Origin: an uncultured Clostridia bacterium
Lineage (GTDB): Bacteria; Bacillota; Clostridia; Christensenellales; Borkfalkiaceae
Direction of reading: 5' to 3'
Assembly: GCA_934271245.1 (NCBI GenBank)
Contig: CAKQQY010000003.1
Span: 19,955 to 83,954, forward strand
DNA: 64,000 bases
Shown here: one piece after another, positions 47,740 to 57,575 of the stretch
How positions within the stretch are numbered: the first letter of the stretch is position 1
Layout: the number at the start of each line of letters is the position of its first letter
Notes under the pieces: model-generated
Told to the model about the DNA's origin: nothing
The model's database searches: none
What the model saw: the letters and a program-made list of their open reading frames with translations, nothing else
Program-made: the position numbers and the translations under genes

Positions 47740-49227
47740 ATGAATAAGATAGGATTTGACGGCGGTAAATATTTAGAGTTGCAATCGGCGAAAATATCCG
47801 AAAGGATAGCGATGTTCGGCGATAAATTATATCTCGAATTCGGCGGAAAACTTTTCGACGATTATCACGCGTCGAGAGTGCTGCCGGGGTTCGAACCGGA
47901 CAGCAAAATAAAAATGCTTTCGCAACTGAAAGACAAAGCGGAAATACTCATCGCCATCAATTCCGACGACATTCAGACGAACAAACTTCGTTCCGATTTA
48001 GGTATAACTTACGACGCCGAAGTTATCAGACTTATCGACATATTCAGAGACCGCGGTTTTTACGTGGGAAGCGTCGTTTTAACGAGATTTGCGAACCAAC
48101 CGTCCGCGATTGCGTTTAAAAGACATCTCGAAATGCTCGGTATAAAGGTGTATAAACATTATACGATAGAAGGCTATCCTTCGGAAGTGGAAAAAATCGT
48201 CAGCGACGAAGGTTACGGAAGAAACGAATACGTCGTTACCACAAGACCGCTCGTCGTCGTAACCGCGCCGGGACCCGGAAGCGGCAAAATGGCAACGTGC
48301 TTATCGCAACTCTATCACGAATATAAAAGGGGAGTAAAAGCGGGATACGCTAAATACGAAACCTTCCCCGTGTGGAACCTTCCGCTTAACCACCCCGTAA
48401 ACATAGCGTACGAAGCGGCGACCGCCGACTTAAACGATATGAACATGATAGACCCGTTTCACTTGGCGGCGTACGGAGTGGCGACGGTAAATTATAACAG
48501 AGACGTGGAAATATTTCCCGTTCTGTCGGCGATGCTCACTAAAATTATGGGAAGTTCGCCATACGCTTCGCCGACGGATATGGGCGTAAATATGGCGGGT
48601 TACGCCATAGTAAACGACGAAGTTACGAGAGAAGCGTCAAAGCAAGAAATAATCCGCAGATACTATGCGGCGTTGCTCGATTACAGAAAAGGAACGGGCA
48701 GTAAAGAAGCGATAAACAAAATCGACCTTTTAATGAAAAAGGTCGGTGTAACGGTAAACGACAGACCGGTAGTCAAAGCGGCTCTCGAAAAAGAAAATAT
48801 CACGGGAACGCCCTGCTGCGCGATAGAACTCAACGACGGCAGAATAATCACGGGCAAAACGGGCAATCTTTTGGGTTCGAGCGCGGCTGCATTGCTTAAC
48901 GCGCTTAAAGCGCTCGGAGATCTGGACGATTCCATAGACCTTATTTCTTCTTCCGTTATCGAACCCATACAGAAACTTAAAGTGGAATATATGAAGAGCA
49001 GCAATCCGAGACTGCATACCGATGAGGTTTTGGTGTCGCTTGCGGTAAGCGCGGTAACTAACCCGATAGCGAAAATCGCTATGGAGCAACTGGGTAAATT
49101 AAAAGGCGCGCAAGTTCACTCCTCGGTAATTTTATCTCACGTAGATAAGAAAACTTTATCGAGGCTCGGATTAGACATAACGTGCGAACCCCGCCAGCAA
49201 CGCGAAAAGAAGTACGCCGCAAACTAA
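47740..49227 (+). CDS. DUF1846 domain-containing protein
   Basis: The 495-residue protein is recognisable as DUF1846, common in Firmicutes. Segments include GFDGGKYLELQSAKI at the start, ILIAINSDDIQTNKLRSDLG, a nucleotide-binding-like loop VTAPGPGSGKMATCLSQLYH near residue 180, and FPVWNLPLNHPVNIAYEAAT. Structures exist for the family but its function is not established; the P-loop-like GPGSGK suggests nucleotide use. It may be cotranscribed with the HPr-kinase-like/PqqD-like pair (17-base gap, weak GGAAGCGAAAG). A terminator follows. Confidence 0.85.
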   Translation: MNKIGFDGGKYLELQSAKISERIAMFGDKLYLEFGGKLFDDYHASRVLPGFEPDSKIKMLSQLKDKAEILIAINSDDIQTNKLRSDLGITYDAEVIRLIDIFRDRGFYVGSVVLTRFANQPSAIAFKRHLEMLGIKVYKHYTIEGYPSEVEKIVSDEGYGRNEYVVTTRPLVVVTAPGPGSGKMATCLSQLYHEYKRGVKAGYAKYETFPVWNLPLNHPVNIAYEAATADLNDMNMIDPFHLAAYGVATVNYNRDVEIFPVLSAMLTKIMGSSPYASPTDMGVNMAGYAIVNDEVTREASKQEIIRRYYAALLDYRKGTGSKEAINKIDLLMKKVGVTVNDRPVVKAALEKENITGTPCCAIELNDGRIITGKTGNLLGSSAAALLNALKALGDLDDSIDLISSSVIEPIQKLKVEYMKSSNPRLHTDEVLVSLAVSAVTNPIAKIAMEQLGKLKGAQVHSSVILSHVDKKTLSRLGLDITCEPRQQREKKYAAN

Positions 49228-49240
49228 AAAAATAATATTA

Positions 49241-49275
49241 CAGCCTGCGTTAAATAAAACGCAGGCTGAATTTTT
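49241..49275. terminator. Terminator after the DUF1846 gene, T-rich on both strands
   Basis: Arms 49241-49251 and 49258-49268 (CAGCCTGCGTT) pair perfectly. AATTTTT follows on plus, and the minus strand also runs into TAATATTATTTTTTT. Confidence 0.8.
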
Positions 49276-49278
49276 ACT

Positions 49279-49411
49279 ACGCGCGGAGTAAATAAACCAC
49301 GGGGAAAGGTAACGTTATCGGGTTTATAACAGTTTGCAGTAAATCAGATAACGCAAATATAGGAGAATCTGTAAACGAAAAAACTTTTGCGGTTTAATTT
49401 GTTCCGCGCGT
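49279..49411 (+). ncRNA. Candidate structured RNA with a 20-base-pair closing stem
   Basis: The outer arms ACGCGCGGAGTAAATAAACC (49279-49298) and the sequence ending TTTGTTCCGCGCGT (at 49411) pair over about 20 positions with one bulge. Inside, CGTTATC pairs with GATAACG, and GCAAA with TTTGC forms a side hairpin on the 3' half. The overall plan (long closing stem, open middle with a small hairpin on the 3' side, terminal stem) recalls 6S RNA, but I cannot confirm identity. Two of the pairs are G-U on the plus strand but mismatched on minus, which favours plus. However, the best promoter-like sequence (TTGCCG-N17-TATAGT) is on minus. It lies between convergent genes with hairpins on both sides. 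Confidence 0.4.
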
Positions 49412-49423
49412 AAGGGTACTATA

Positions 49424-49456
49424 AAGGGTTTGCCGAATTTCGGCAAACCCTTTAAT
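49424..49456. terminator. Strong inverted repeat between the structured element and groEL
   Basis: AAAGGGTTTGCCGAA pairs with TTCGGCAAACCCTTT in about 49424-49455. It probably terminates groEL on the minus strand; the T run is weak on both strands. Confidence 0.6.
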
Positions 49457-49484
49457 ATTACTTTCTGTTTTTACGGGTCGGGAA

Positions 49485-51122
<1,638 letters not shown>

Positions 51123-51128
51123 TTAAAA

Positions 51129-51416
51129 TTATTCTTCTACCACAGCGAGAATATCGCTCTGGCGGATAATGGTGAATTCTTTACCGTCAACTTTGAATTC
51201 GCTGCCGGCGTACTTGGAATAAAGTACCTTTTCGCCGACTTTAACCTGCATAACTACTTCTTTACCGTCTATAACGCCGCCGGGGCCGACCGCAACGATA
51301 CGCGCGGTCTGTTGTTTTTCCTGACTTGCGGACGGAAGTATAAATCCGCTTTTAGTTTTTTCTTCCGTTTCGATTGCTTCGACTACTACTTTGTCGAACA
51401 AGGGTCTAACTTTCAT
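51129..51416 (-). CDS. groES: Co-chaperonin GroES
   Basis: The 95-residue protein starts MKVRPLFDKVVVEAIE. It has the mobile loop around EKTKSGFILPSASQEKQQ and the conserved AVGPGGVIDGKEVVMQVKVGEKVLYSKYAG. ATG 51416 has GGAGGCTTATATA upstream; a longer frame extends into the CIRCE operator and is rejected. Confidence 0.97.
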   Translation of the reverse strand: MKVRPLFDKVVVEAIETEEKTKSGFILPSASQEKQQTARIVAVGPGGVIDGKEVVMQVKVGEKVLYSKYAGSEFKVDGKEFTIIRQSDILAVVEE

Positions 51417-51435
51417 TATATAAGCCTCCTTACGT

Positions 51436-51462
51436 TTAGCACTCTCTATCTTCAAGTGCTAA
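51436..51462 (-). promoter_or_regulatory. CIRCE operator (HrcA binding site)
   Basis: TTAGCACTC-N9-AAGTGCTAA, one mismatch from the CIRCE consensus (GAGTGCTAA). It lies between the groES promoter and start codon. hrcA itself is not in the window. Confidence 0.93.
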
Positions 51463-51467
51463 ATCTT

Positions 51468-51495
51468 ATTATATACGGGAAATAAAATTTGTCAA
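51468..51495 (-). promoter_or_regulatory. groESL promoter
   Basis: Minus strand TTGACA (51490-51495), 16-base spacer, TATAAT (51468-51473): both hexamers are perfect. CIRCE lies just downstream. Confidence 0.9.
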
Positions 51496-51571
51496 TAGAA
51501 TAGTGACAAAAAAATAATTTTTTTTACCGAAAATATTTATACGCTTCGGGAATAAAAAGAATGAGAGAAGA

Positions 51572-51604
51572 ATAAAAAAACGCCGCCGAAAAAATCGGCG
51601 GCGT
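51572..51604 (-). terminator. aspS terminator
   Basis: On the minus strand ACGCCGCCGA pairs with TCGGCGGCGT (51595-51604 with 51580-51589), followed by TTTTTTTATT. Confidence 0.9.
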
Positions 51605-51619
51605 AAAATTTTATAATCT

Positions 51620-52957
51620 TTAGGGAGTAACTCTGTTGATATCTCTCGGGAACATAGTCGCTTCTCTTACGTTTTTGAATCCTAAAAGGTGCATGGTAAG
51701 TCTTTCAAGACCGATACCCAAACCGCCGTGCGGGGGAGCGCCGTATTTATGAAGCATAAGATAGGTTTCGAACTGTTCGGGGTCCATACCGCATTTTTTC
51801 ATTTTGGCTACCTGCTCGTCGTAGTCGTGGATACGCTGACCGCCGGAAGTGATTTCAAGGCCCCTGAAAAGAAGGTCGAACGAAAGGGTGTATTCGGGGT
51901 CTTCGGGATCGTCCATCGTGTAGAACGGGCGTTTCTTGGAAGGATAGTGGGTAACGAAAAGGAAATCGCTGCCGAGTTCCTTTTTGGCGTATTTGCCGAG
52001 CATTTCTTCTTCCTGCGGGTCGAAGTCTTTCATATCGGACGGGGTATAGCGGAATTTTTCCATTATAATCTTTTTGGCGTCCATAAACTTGATGCAGGGA
52101 ATTTCGTTGATTTCGGGAACGTCCGCGTGGAGAAGTTCTATTTCTTCCTTGTATTCCGTTTTAAGCAGGTTCATAATATACTTGAGCGCGCCCGTTTCCA
52201 TATTCATAATGTCTTCGAAACCGTTTATGAAGCCCATTTCGAAGTCCATAGAGATGTATTCGTTAAGGTGACGGGAAGTATCGTGATGTTCCGCGCGGAA
52301 AACGGGAGCGACTTCGAACACTCTTTCGAAAACGCCCACGAGAGCCTGTTTGTAAAGTTGGGGCGACTGCGCGAGATAAACCACTTTGCCGAAGTAGTCG
52401 AGTTTAAATACGTTGGTGCCGCCTTCCGCCCCCGCGAAGTTGATTTTCGGGGTATGAATTTCGGTAAAGTTCTGGGAAGTCAGAAATTCTCTGAACCCCC
52501 TTTGTATGCCTTCCTGAATTTTGAATATAGCGCGTTCTCTCGGGTTGCGCATGGAAATAGGACGGAGATCGAGTATGGTGTTCAACTGAATACCGTCGAG
52601 TTGTTTTTTGTTGATAACGATAGGCAGATTTTCCGCGGGGCGGGAAAGAACCTTTATGTCGTGAATCTGAAGTTCGAATCTTTCGTTGCCTTTTGCGTCC
52701 ACGTTTTTAACGCTTTTGCCGGTGATTTCCACGCAACTTTCTTCGGATAAAGTCGAGTCCCAACGGTAATCGGAAAATTCGGGGGCGTAAACGCATTGAA
52801 TAACGTCCCTTGCGGTGCGTAAAATTACGAACGAGAAGCCCGTCATTTCGCGGATTCTGTGGATATAACCTTTAACGGATATAACTTCGCCGTCGTGATT
52901 TTTAAGGTCGGAATAAGAAGATATTTTAATAAAATTATCGCCTTTGATGCTGTTCAT
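51620..52957 (-). CDS. aspS: Aspartate-tRNA ligase, archaeal type, probably non-discriminating
   Basis: At 445 residues it has the short archaeal/eukaryotic architecture, without the GAD insertion of bacterial AspRS (~590 residues). The N-terminal OB fold is about 1-110. Class II motifs are FKIQEGIQRGFREFL (motif 1 region), VFRAEHHDTSRHLNEYISMD (motif 2) and the C-terminal GLGIGLERLTMHLLG, ending PRDINRVTP (motif 3). His33 in GYIHRIREMTG corresponds to the anticodon-site His typical of non-discriminating archaeal AspRS, which also charge tRNA-Asn and rely on GatCAB; discriminating enzymes tend to have Trp. Start ATG 52957 follows GGAGGAACT. Confidence 0.9.
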   Translation of the reverse strand: MNSIKGDNFIKISSYSDLKNHDGEVISVKGYIHRIREMTGFSFVILRTARDVIQCVYAPEFSDYRWDSTLSEESCVEITGKSVKNVDAKGNERFELQIHDIKVLSRPAENLPIVINKKQLDGIQLNTILDLRPISMRNPRERAIFKIQEGIQRGFREFLTSQNFTEIHTPKINFAGAEGGTNVFKLDYFGKVVYLAQSPQLYKQALVGVFERVFEVAPVFRAEHHDTSRHLNEYISMDFEMGFINGFEDIMNMETGALKYIMNLLKTEYKEEIELLHADVPEINEIPCIKFMDAKKIIMEKFRYTPSDMKDFDPQEEEMLGKYAKKELGSDFLFVTHYPSKKRPFYTMDDPEDPEYTLSFDLLFRGLEITSGGQRIHDYDEQVAKMKKCGMDPEQFETYLMLHKYGAPPHGGLGIGLERLTMHLLGFKNVREATMFPRDINRVTP

Positions 52958-53094
52958 AGTTCCTCCAAACGAAACCTTACTTTTAATATATAATAAATAA
53001 TACACTATTAAAAAAAATAAGGCAAGTATTTTAAAAAGTTTTCGCGTTATGCGGGCGATAAAAGGCGGTCAAAAGACAAAATAGGGCGAAAGTG

Positions 53095-53123
53095 TTGCAA
53101 AGAAGGCTTAATTATGATAAAAT
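53095..53123 (+). promoter_or_regulatory. Promoter of the first DegV gene
   Basis: TTGCAA (53095-53100), 17-base spacer, TAAAAT (53118-53123) preceded by TGA. Confidence 0.65.
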
Positions 53124-53174
53124 ACTTATCGCGTCGGTTAAAAACCGACAATAAACCAAAAGGAAAAAAATAAA

Positions 53175-54020
53175 ATGAAAATTGCGGTTTCTGCCGAATC
53201 TACGGTCGATTTAACCAAAGAACTCAGCGAAAAATACGATATAAAAATATTGCCGTACACCATCGTTATGGACGGCAAAGAATATAAAGACGGCGAAATT
53301 ATGCCCGAAGACCTTTTCAAGATGGTGGACGAAACGAAAATTCTTCCCAAAACGACCGCGCTCAACGCGTTCGAATACGGCGAATGGTTCGACGGACTGT
53401 TGAAAGAATACGACGCGGTTATACATATCGGGTTGTCGTCGGGGATAACGTCGTCGCTTTCGCACGCGGAAGCCGCCGCGAAAGAAAGAAACGGCGTTTA
53501 CGTTGTGGACAGTTTGTCTCTCTCTACGGGTATCGCTCTTTCGGCGATTTACGCAAGGGAACTCGCCGACGGCGGAATGAATCCAGAAGCGATTGCCAAA
53601 AAGGTTTCGGAAAGAACGGCTCACGTTCAGGCGAGTTTCGTTATAGAAAGACTTGACTATCTGTATAAAGGCGGAAGATGCAATTCCATACAACTTCTCG
53701 GCGCGAACGTTTTCAAAATCCGTCCGAGCGTATGGCTCAATAAAGGCAAAATGGAAATGCACAAAAAATATCGCGGCAATATGGACGCGGTTATAGAAAA
53801 ATACTGCGCCGATACTCTTGCGGAATTTAATACGCCCGACCTCGATAAGGTGTTTATAACTTACACCACCGCCACGCCCGAAATGGTAAGCAAGGCAAGG
53901 CAGGCTTGCGAAAACGCAGGTTTTAAGAATATTTACGAAACGAGAGCGGGGGCAACCATTTCCAGCCACTGCGGCGCGCACACGCTCGGAATTTTATATT
54001 TTAACGACGGAAAACAATAA
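53175..54020 (+). CDS. DegV family protein (fatty-acid-binding, FakB-like)
   Basis: The 281-residue two-domain DegV protein starts IAVSAESTVDLTKELSEKYD, with KTTALNAFEYGEWF near residue 58, HIGLSSGITSSLSHA near 85 and a C-terminal domain with VIERLDYLYKGGRCN. DegV/FakB proteins hold a fatty acid for phosphorylation by FakA. The next gene is plsX, which uses acyl phosphates, and a second DegV gene lies beyond it, consistent with a lipid role. Own promoter; closed by the terminator at 54061. Confidence 0.88.
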   Translation: MKIAVSAESTVDLTKELSEKYDIKILPYTIVMDGKEYKDGEIMPEDLFKMVDETKILPKTTALNAFEYGEWFDGLLKEYDAVIHIGLSSGITSSLSHAEAAAKERNGVYVVDSLSLSTGIALSAIYARELADGGMNPEAIAKKVSERTAHVQASFVIERLDYLYKGGRCNSIQLLGANVFKIRPSVWLNKGKMEMHKKYRGNMDAVIEKYCADTLAEFNTPDLDKVFITYTTATPEMVSKARQACENAGFKNIYETRAGATISSHCGAHTLGILYFNDGKQ

Positions 54021-54060
54021 GCCGCTTCGTTAAACTAAGCAAAAAAATTTTCCGATATTA

Positions 54061-54097
54061 AAAAAGACCGAACCGCAAGATTCAGTCTTTTTTTGTT
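54061..54097. terminator. Terminator between the DegV gene and plsX
   Basis: AAAAAGAC-C-GAA pairs with TTC-A-GTCTTTTT (54061-54072 with 54081-54092, one mismatch), followed by TTTTG. The genes are convergent. Confidence 0.75.
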
Positions 54098-54126
54098 TTC
54101 TTATAAAAGGGAACGGAACTGCCCGG

Positions 54127-55134
54127 TTATTCCGCTTGCGCGACCGCCTGCGAAATGGCTTCGCGGAGATTTTTCTTTTCCATATTATAGGCTTGTTCTA
54201 TGCAGTGGAAAACGGAAACGGCTTTGCTCGAACCGTGACCTTTAACTACCGTTTTGTTCGCGCCGAGAAGAACCGCGCCGCCGTAGTTGTTGTAATCCAT
54301 AAAATCTTTCAAGGCGTAAACGTCCTTTTTGAGAATACCCGCGGCTATACGGGTTTTAAGATTTTTCATAAACGTCTTTTTCAGCATTTTAAGCATTTCA
54401 AGGCACGCTCCTTCGGTAGACTTTAACAAAACGTTGCCCGAAAATCCGTCGCACACGACGAGATCGTAGTTGCCGGAAAGTAAATCTCTGCCTTCCATAT
54501 TGCCTACGAAGTTAATTTTATCGTTGGCTTTTAACGCGGCGAAAGTTTCTTTTCTCAATAAGTCGCCTTTTTCTTCTTCCACGCCTACGTTAAGCAAAGC
54601 CACTTTCGGCGATTCCACGCCGTACGCTTTTTTAAGGTATAAGTCCGCCATAACGGCAAACTGTGTAAGTTGAACGGAATCGCAGTCCACGTTGGCGCCG
54701 CTGTCGCAAATACCTACAAGGCTACCTTTCATCGTGGGGAGTATGGGGCAGAACGCAGGGCGTTTGATTCCTTTTATTCTTCCGAGCCTTAAAACCGCGC
54801 CCGCAAGAATGGCGCCCGTAGAACCCGTGCTTACCATACCGTGAACGGTTTCGTCCGTCCTTAAAATTTCGTAACACTTATAAAGCGAACTTTCTTTTTT
54901 GGTTTTGATTGCTTCGGTGGGTTTATCGTTGCAGGAAATTTCGTCCGGCGCGTGAACTATCGAAAGACGGTTTAAGTCGTAAGTGAAATTTTTGAGTTGT
55001 TCCGAAATAACTTTCTCGTCGCCGACTAAAACCACTTCGAGATCTTCTATCGAAGAAAGGGCTTTAACCGCGCCTTCGATGTTGGCGGAAGGGGAATTGT
55101 CCCCGCCGAGAGTGTCAACAAGAATTTTTATCAT
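54127..55134 (-). CDS. plsX: Phosphate acyltransferase PlsX
   Basis: The 335-residue protein starts MIKILVDTLGGDNSP and has VSTGSTGAILAGAVLRLGRI near residue 100, PALCPILPT-like PAFCPILPTMKGS, DSGANVDCD and a late VVCDGFSGNVLLKSTEG. It makes acyl phosphate from acyl-ACP as the first step of phospholipid synthesis. Here it stands alone, not beside rpmF or acpP as in many relatives, but between two DegV genes. Ribosome site GAGGAGAAAC. Confidence 0.95.
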   Translation of the reverse strand: MIKILVDTLGGDNSPSANIEGAVKALSSIEDLEVVLVGDEKVISEQLKNFTYDLNRLSIVHAPDEISCNDKPTEAIKTKKESSLYKCYEILRTDETVHGMVSTGSTGAILAGAVLRLGRIKGIKRPAFCPILPTMKGSLVGICDSGANVDCDSVQLTQFAVMADLYLKKAYGVESPKVALLNVGVEEEKGDLLRKETFAALKANDKINFVGNMEGRDLLSGNYDLVVCDGFSGNVLLKSTEGACLEMLKMLKKTFMKNLKTRIAAGILKKDVYALKDFMDYNNYGGAVLLGANKTVVKGHGSSKAVSVFHCIEQAYNMEKKNLREAISQAVAQAE

Positions 55135-55154
55135 AAGTTTCTCCTCAACTTAGT

Positions 55155-55183
55155 ATTGTACCATTTATACGCCTTTTAGTCAA
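55155..55183 (-). promoter_or_regulatory. plsX promoter
   Basis: Minus strand TTGACT (55178-55183), 17-base spacer, TACAAT (55155-55160). Confidence 0.8.
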
Positions 55184-55232
55184 CGTCGAAACGGAAAAAG
55201 GCGGAATAACGCCGGGAAAATTTTAAAAAATC

Positions 55233-55261
55233 TTGACAAAACGGGCTAAGGGCTATACAAT
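55233..55261 (+). promoter_or_regulatory. Promoter of the second DegV gene
   Basis: TTGACA (55233-55238), 17-base spacer, TACAAT (55256-55261). Confidence 0.85.
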
Positions 55262-55323
55262 ATTTAAGTTAATTCGCGAAAAAAACCGCGTTTTAAGGAA
55301 AAAGAAAAACGGAGAAAAAATAT

Positions 55324-56199
55324 ATGTACGCTTTATTTACCGATACCGATACCGATATAACGCCGGAAGTCGCGGCGCATTACGGAATGAAACTTATCAG
55401 CATGCCTTACGAAATCGACGGCAAAGAAGTTTTCCCTTACGTGGACTTCGATAAGTTCGATCCGCGCCCTTTTTACGATAAGTTAAGAAGCGGCGTAATG
55501 CCGAAAACCAGCGCGTTAAACCCCGAAATATATAAAGGATACTTCGAACCCTGCTTAAAAGCGGGGCAGGACGTATTATACGTTCACTTTTCTTCGGCTA
55601 TGAGCGGAACTTTCAACTCTCTTAACATAGCCATAAAAGAATTGAAAGAAAAATATCCCGAAAACACCGTATACACTCTCGATACGAAAGCCATAACCAT
55701 GGGCGCGTACGCGATTGTAAGAGAAGTCGGCGATTTGTACCTTGCCGGCAAAACCATTCCCGAAATTCTCGAATGGGGCAAAACGGAAATAGATAAGTTC
55801 GCGACCTTCTTTTTCGTGGAAGACCTTAAATTTTTCAAACGCAGCGGAAGAATAAAAGCCGTCGCGGCGTTTATGGGCAATATGATAGGGCTTCACCCGA
55901 TAATACATATCGGTAAAGACGGCGTTATGACTTTGTGCGATAAGGCTGTCGGCACCAAAGCCACGCTTAACAAAGTAATTTCTTATATGCAGGATAATCA
56001 GGAAGATATTAAAAATCACCGCATAGCGATAGCGCATACCGACGCGCCCGCGCTTGCCGAAAAACTCGCCGCGAAAATAAAAGAAACTTTCGGCGACGAC
56101 GTGAATATAGAAACGGTAATATGCAATCCCACGGCGGGTTCGCACAGCGGACCGGACGGCGTAGGCGTATGTTTCCACGCAAAAAGCAGATTATTTTAA
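55324..56199 (+). CDS. DegV family protein, second paralogue
   Basis: This 291-residue DegV protein has ALFTDTDTDITPEVAAHYGM at the start, MPKTSALNPEIYKGYF, VHFSSAMSGTFNSLN and VEDLKFFKRSGRIKAV, so both the lipid-headgroup Ser motifs and the second domain are present. It differs strongly from the DegV at 53175 (Asp-Thr repeats at the start, longer C-terminus), so they are distinct types rather than a recent duplicate. Start ATG 55324 has ACGGAGAAAAAATAT upstream; a longer frame from 55233 is out of frame with it and rejected. Confidence 0.88.
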   Translation: MYALFTDTDTDITPEVAAHYGMKLISMPYEIDGKEVFPYVDFDKFDPRPFYDKLRSGVMPKTSALNPEIYKGYFEPCLKAGQDVLYVHFSSAMSGTFNSLNIAIKELKEKYPENTVYTLDTKAITMGAYAIVREVGDLYLAGKTIPEILEWGKTEIDKFATFFFVEDLKFFKRSGRIKAVAAFMGNMIGLHPIIHIGKDGVMTLCDKAVGTKATLNKVISYMQDNQEDIKNHRIAIAHTDAPALAEKLAAKIKETFGDDVNIETVICNPTAGSHSGPDGVGVCFHAKSRLF

Positions 56200-56229
56200 T
56201 AAAAAAGGCAAAAAAACGCATAAAACCGT

Positions 56230-56258
56230 TTGACAAACGGGCGTAAATATTGTATTAT
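56230..56258 (+). promoter_or_regulatory. infC-rpmI-rplT promoter
   Basis: TTGACA (56230-56235), 17-base spacer, TATTAT (56253-56258). Confidence 0.85.
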
Positions 56259-56259
56259 A

Positions 56260-56445
56260 AGTAGGCTTAAAGAAGAAGCGACCCTTCTCGCCGACGGATA
56301 ACGTTCTCATCGGCTCGATACTTGAAAAACCGCGTTTACCGCGGCGTATTGCGTAATTTACGGGTTGCTTAAAACATTTAAGCAACCCGTTCTTGTTTTA
56401 AAAGGCTTCGGCTTTTTAATAAATATTTTTGAGAGGTAAAAAACC
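56260..56445 (+). promoter_or_regulatory. infC leader with internal terminator (L20-type attenuator)
   Basis: The leader is about 180 bases. It contains a CCGCG-TTTAC-CGCGG hairpin near 56331 and a very stable intrinsic terminator: arms 56360-56373 and 56377-56390 (ACGGGTTGCTTAAA) around the loop ACA, then TCTTGTTTT. In B. subtilis this operon is controlled by ribosomal protein L20, which promotes leader termination. The same layout here supports that mechanism, but L20-binding features were not proven. Confidence 0.7.
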
Positions 56446-56958
56446 ATTAAAAGAGAACATCAGATAAACGGCGACGTTCGTGACAGAGAAGTAAGGGTTA
56501 TCGGGGAAGACGGTTCGCAACTCGGAATAATGAGTTCGAGAGAAGCCAACGCTCTTGCGGAAGAAGCGGGGCTTGACCTTGTTAAAATTTCTCCCACGGC
56601 GCAGCCGCCCGTATGTAAAATAATGAATTACGGGAAATATCTTTTCGAATTGACGAAAAAGGCTAAGGAAGCCAAGAAAAACCAGAAAGTCGTAGAAATC
56701 AAAGAAATATGGCTTTCGATGACGATAGACGTCGGCGACCTTAACGTTAAAGCCAAACAGGCGCAGAAGTTTTTAACGAGCGGAAACAAAGTAAAAGTTT
56801 CCATAAGAATGCGCGGAAGACAAATGGCTCACTCAAATCTCGGAATAGAAGTAATGAAAAACTTTTACGAACTCGTGAAAGATTACGGTACAATGGAAAA
56901 GCAACCGCTTACCGAAGGCAGAAGCATCTGGATGATGCTCGTGCCGAACAAAGCGTAA
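56446..56958 (+). CDS. infC: Translation initiation factor IF-3 with AUU start codon
   Basis: Reading from ATT at 56446 gives 170 residues, the normal length: KREHQINGDVRDREVRVIGE, then GIMSSREANALAEEAGLDLV, a helical linker and the C-terminal domain MRGRQMAHSNLGIEVM. The first ATG in frame (56530) would remove the conserved start of the N-terminal domain, so ATT is the real start; GAGAGG lies 9 bases upstream. The rare AUU codon is the known device by which IF-3 represses its own translation. IF-3 keeps subunits apart and checks the initiation codon. Confidence 0.93.
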   Translation: MKREHQINGDVRDREVRVIGEDGSQLGIMSSREANALAEEAGLDLVKISPTAQPPVCKIMNYGKYLFELTKKAKEAKKNQKVVEIKEIWLSMTIDVGDLNVKAKQAQKFLTSGNKVKVSIRMRGRQMAHSNLGIEVMKNFYELVKDYGTMEKQPLTEGRSIWMMLVPNKA

Positions 56959-56994
56959 CTTAAAACAATAAATAACTAACGGAGGGTAACAATT

Positions 56995-57192
56995 ATGCCT
57001 AAAATGAAAACCAAAAGCGCGGCGAAGAAACGTTTCAAAGTAACCGCTACGGGCAAAATTAAGAGAGCATGCTCGGGAAAGAATCATATTCTTACCAAGA
57101 AAGACAGAAAGAGAAAGAACAATTTGTGTGATGGCGCTTACGTCGATAAAACGCAGGAAAAGACGATGAGAACGCTTATTTACAATAAATAA
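56995..57192 (+). CDS. rpmI: 50S ribosomal protein L35
   Basis: The 65-residue basic protein starts [20 protein letters not shown], with [20 protein letters not shown]. Ribosome site CGGAGGG. Middle gene of the infC-rpmI-rplT operon. Confidence 0.97.
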   Translation: MPKMKTKSAAKKRFKVTATGKIKRACSGKNHILTKKDRKRKNNLCDGAYVDKTQEKTMRTLIYNK

Positions 57193-57213
57193 CGTGAAAG
57201 GAGATAGATAATT

Positions 57214-57570
57214 ATGCGTATTAAAAGAGCCGTAAACGCAGTTAAAAAGCGTAGAAAAATATTAAAACTTGCCAAAGGATATTTCGGCGGCAGAAGTAAG
57301 AGATACAGAGTAGCGAGAGAAGCCGTAATGAAAGCGCAGATGTACGCTTACGTCGGCAGAAAATCCAAGAAACGCGACTTCCGTTCGTTGTGGATTGCGA
57401 GAATCAACGCGGCTGCAAGACTTAACGGTTTGTCTTACAGCAAATTCATGTTCGGTTTGAAGAACGCGGGAATCAATCTTAACAGAAAGGTTCTTGCCGA
57501 AATCGCCGTTTCCGACGCGGCAGGTTTTACCGCCCTTGCGGAAAAAGCGAAAGCAAACTTAAACAAGTAA
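57214..57570 (+). CDS. rplT: 50S ribosomal protein L20
   Basis: The 118-residue protein starts [20 protein letters not shown]. It has [20 protein letters not shown] and the C-terminal globular part [20 protein letters not shown]. It is an early 50S assembly protein and the probable autoregulator of this operon. Ribosome site AAAGGAG; a terminator hairpin follows at 57576. Confidence 0.97.
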   Translation: MRIKRAVNAVKKRRKILKLAKGYFGGRSKRYRVAREAVMKAQMYAYVGRKSKKRDFRSLWIARINAAARLNGLSYSKFMFGLKNAGINLNRKVLAEIAVSDAAGFTALAEKAKANLNK

Positions 57571-57575
57571 CTTAA

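Noticed and set aside
51689..52750. Plus-strand frame of 353 codons opposite aspS
   Set aside because: Shadow of the clearly real aspS on the minus strand; composition (Phe/Val/Arg-rich) is typical of reverse-strand artefacts.
56446..56530. Frameshift or 5' truncation in infC
   Set aside because: The frame continues upstream of the first ATG to an ATT start with a ribosome site, giving a full-length protein.
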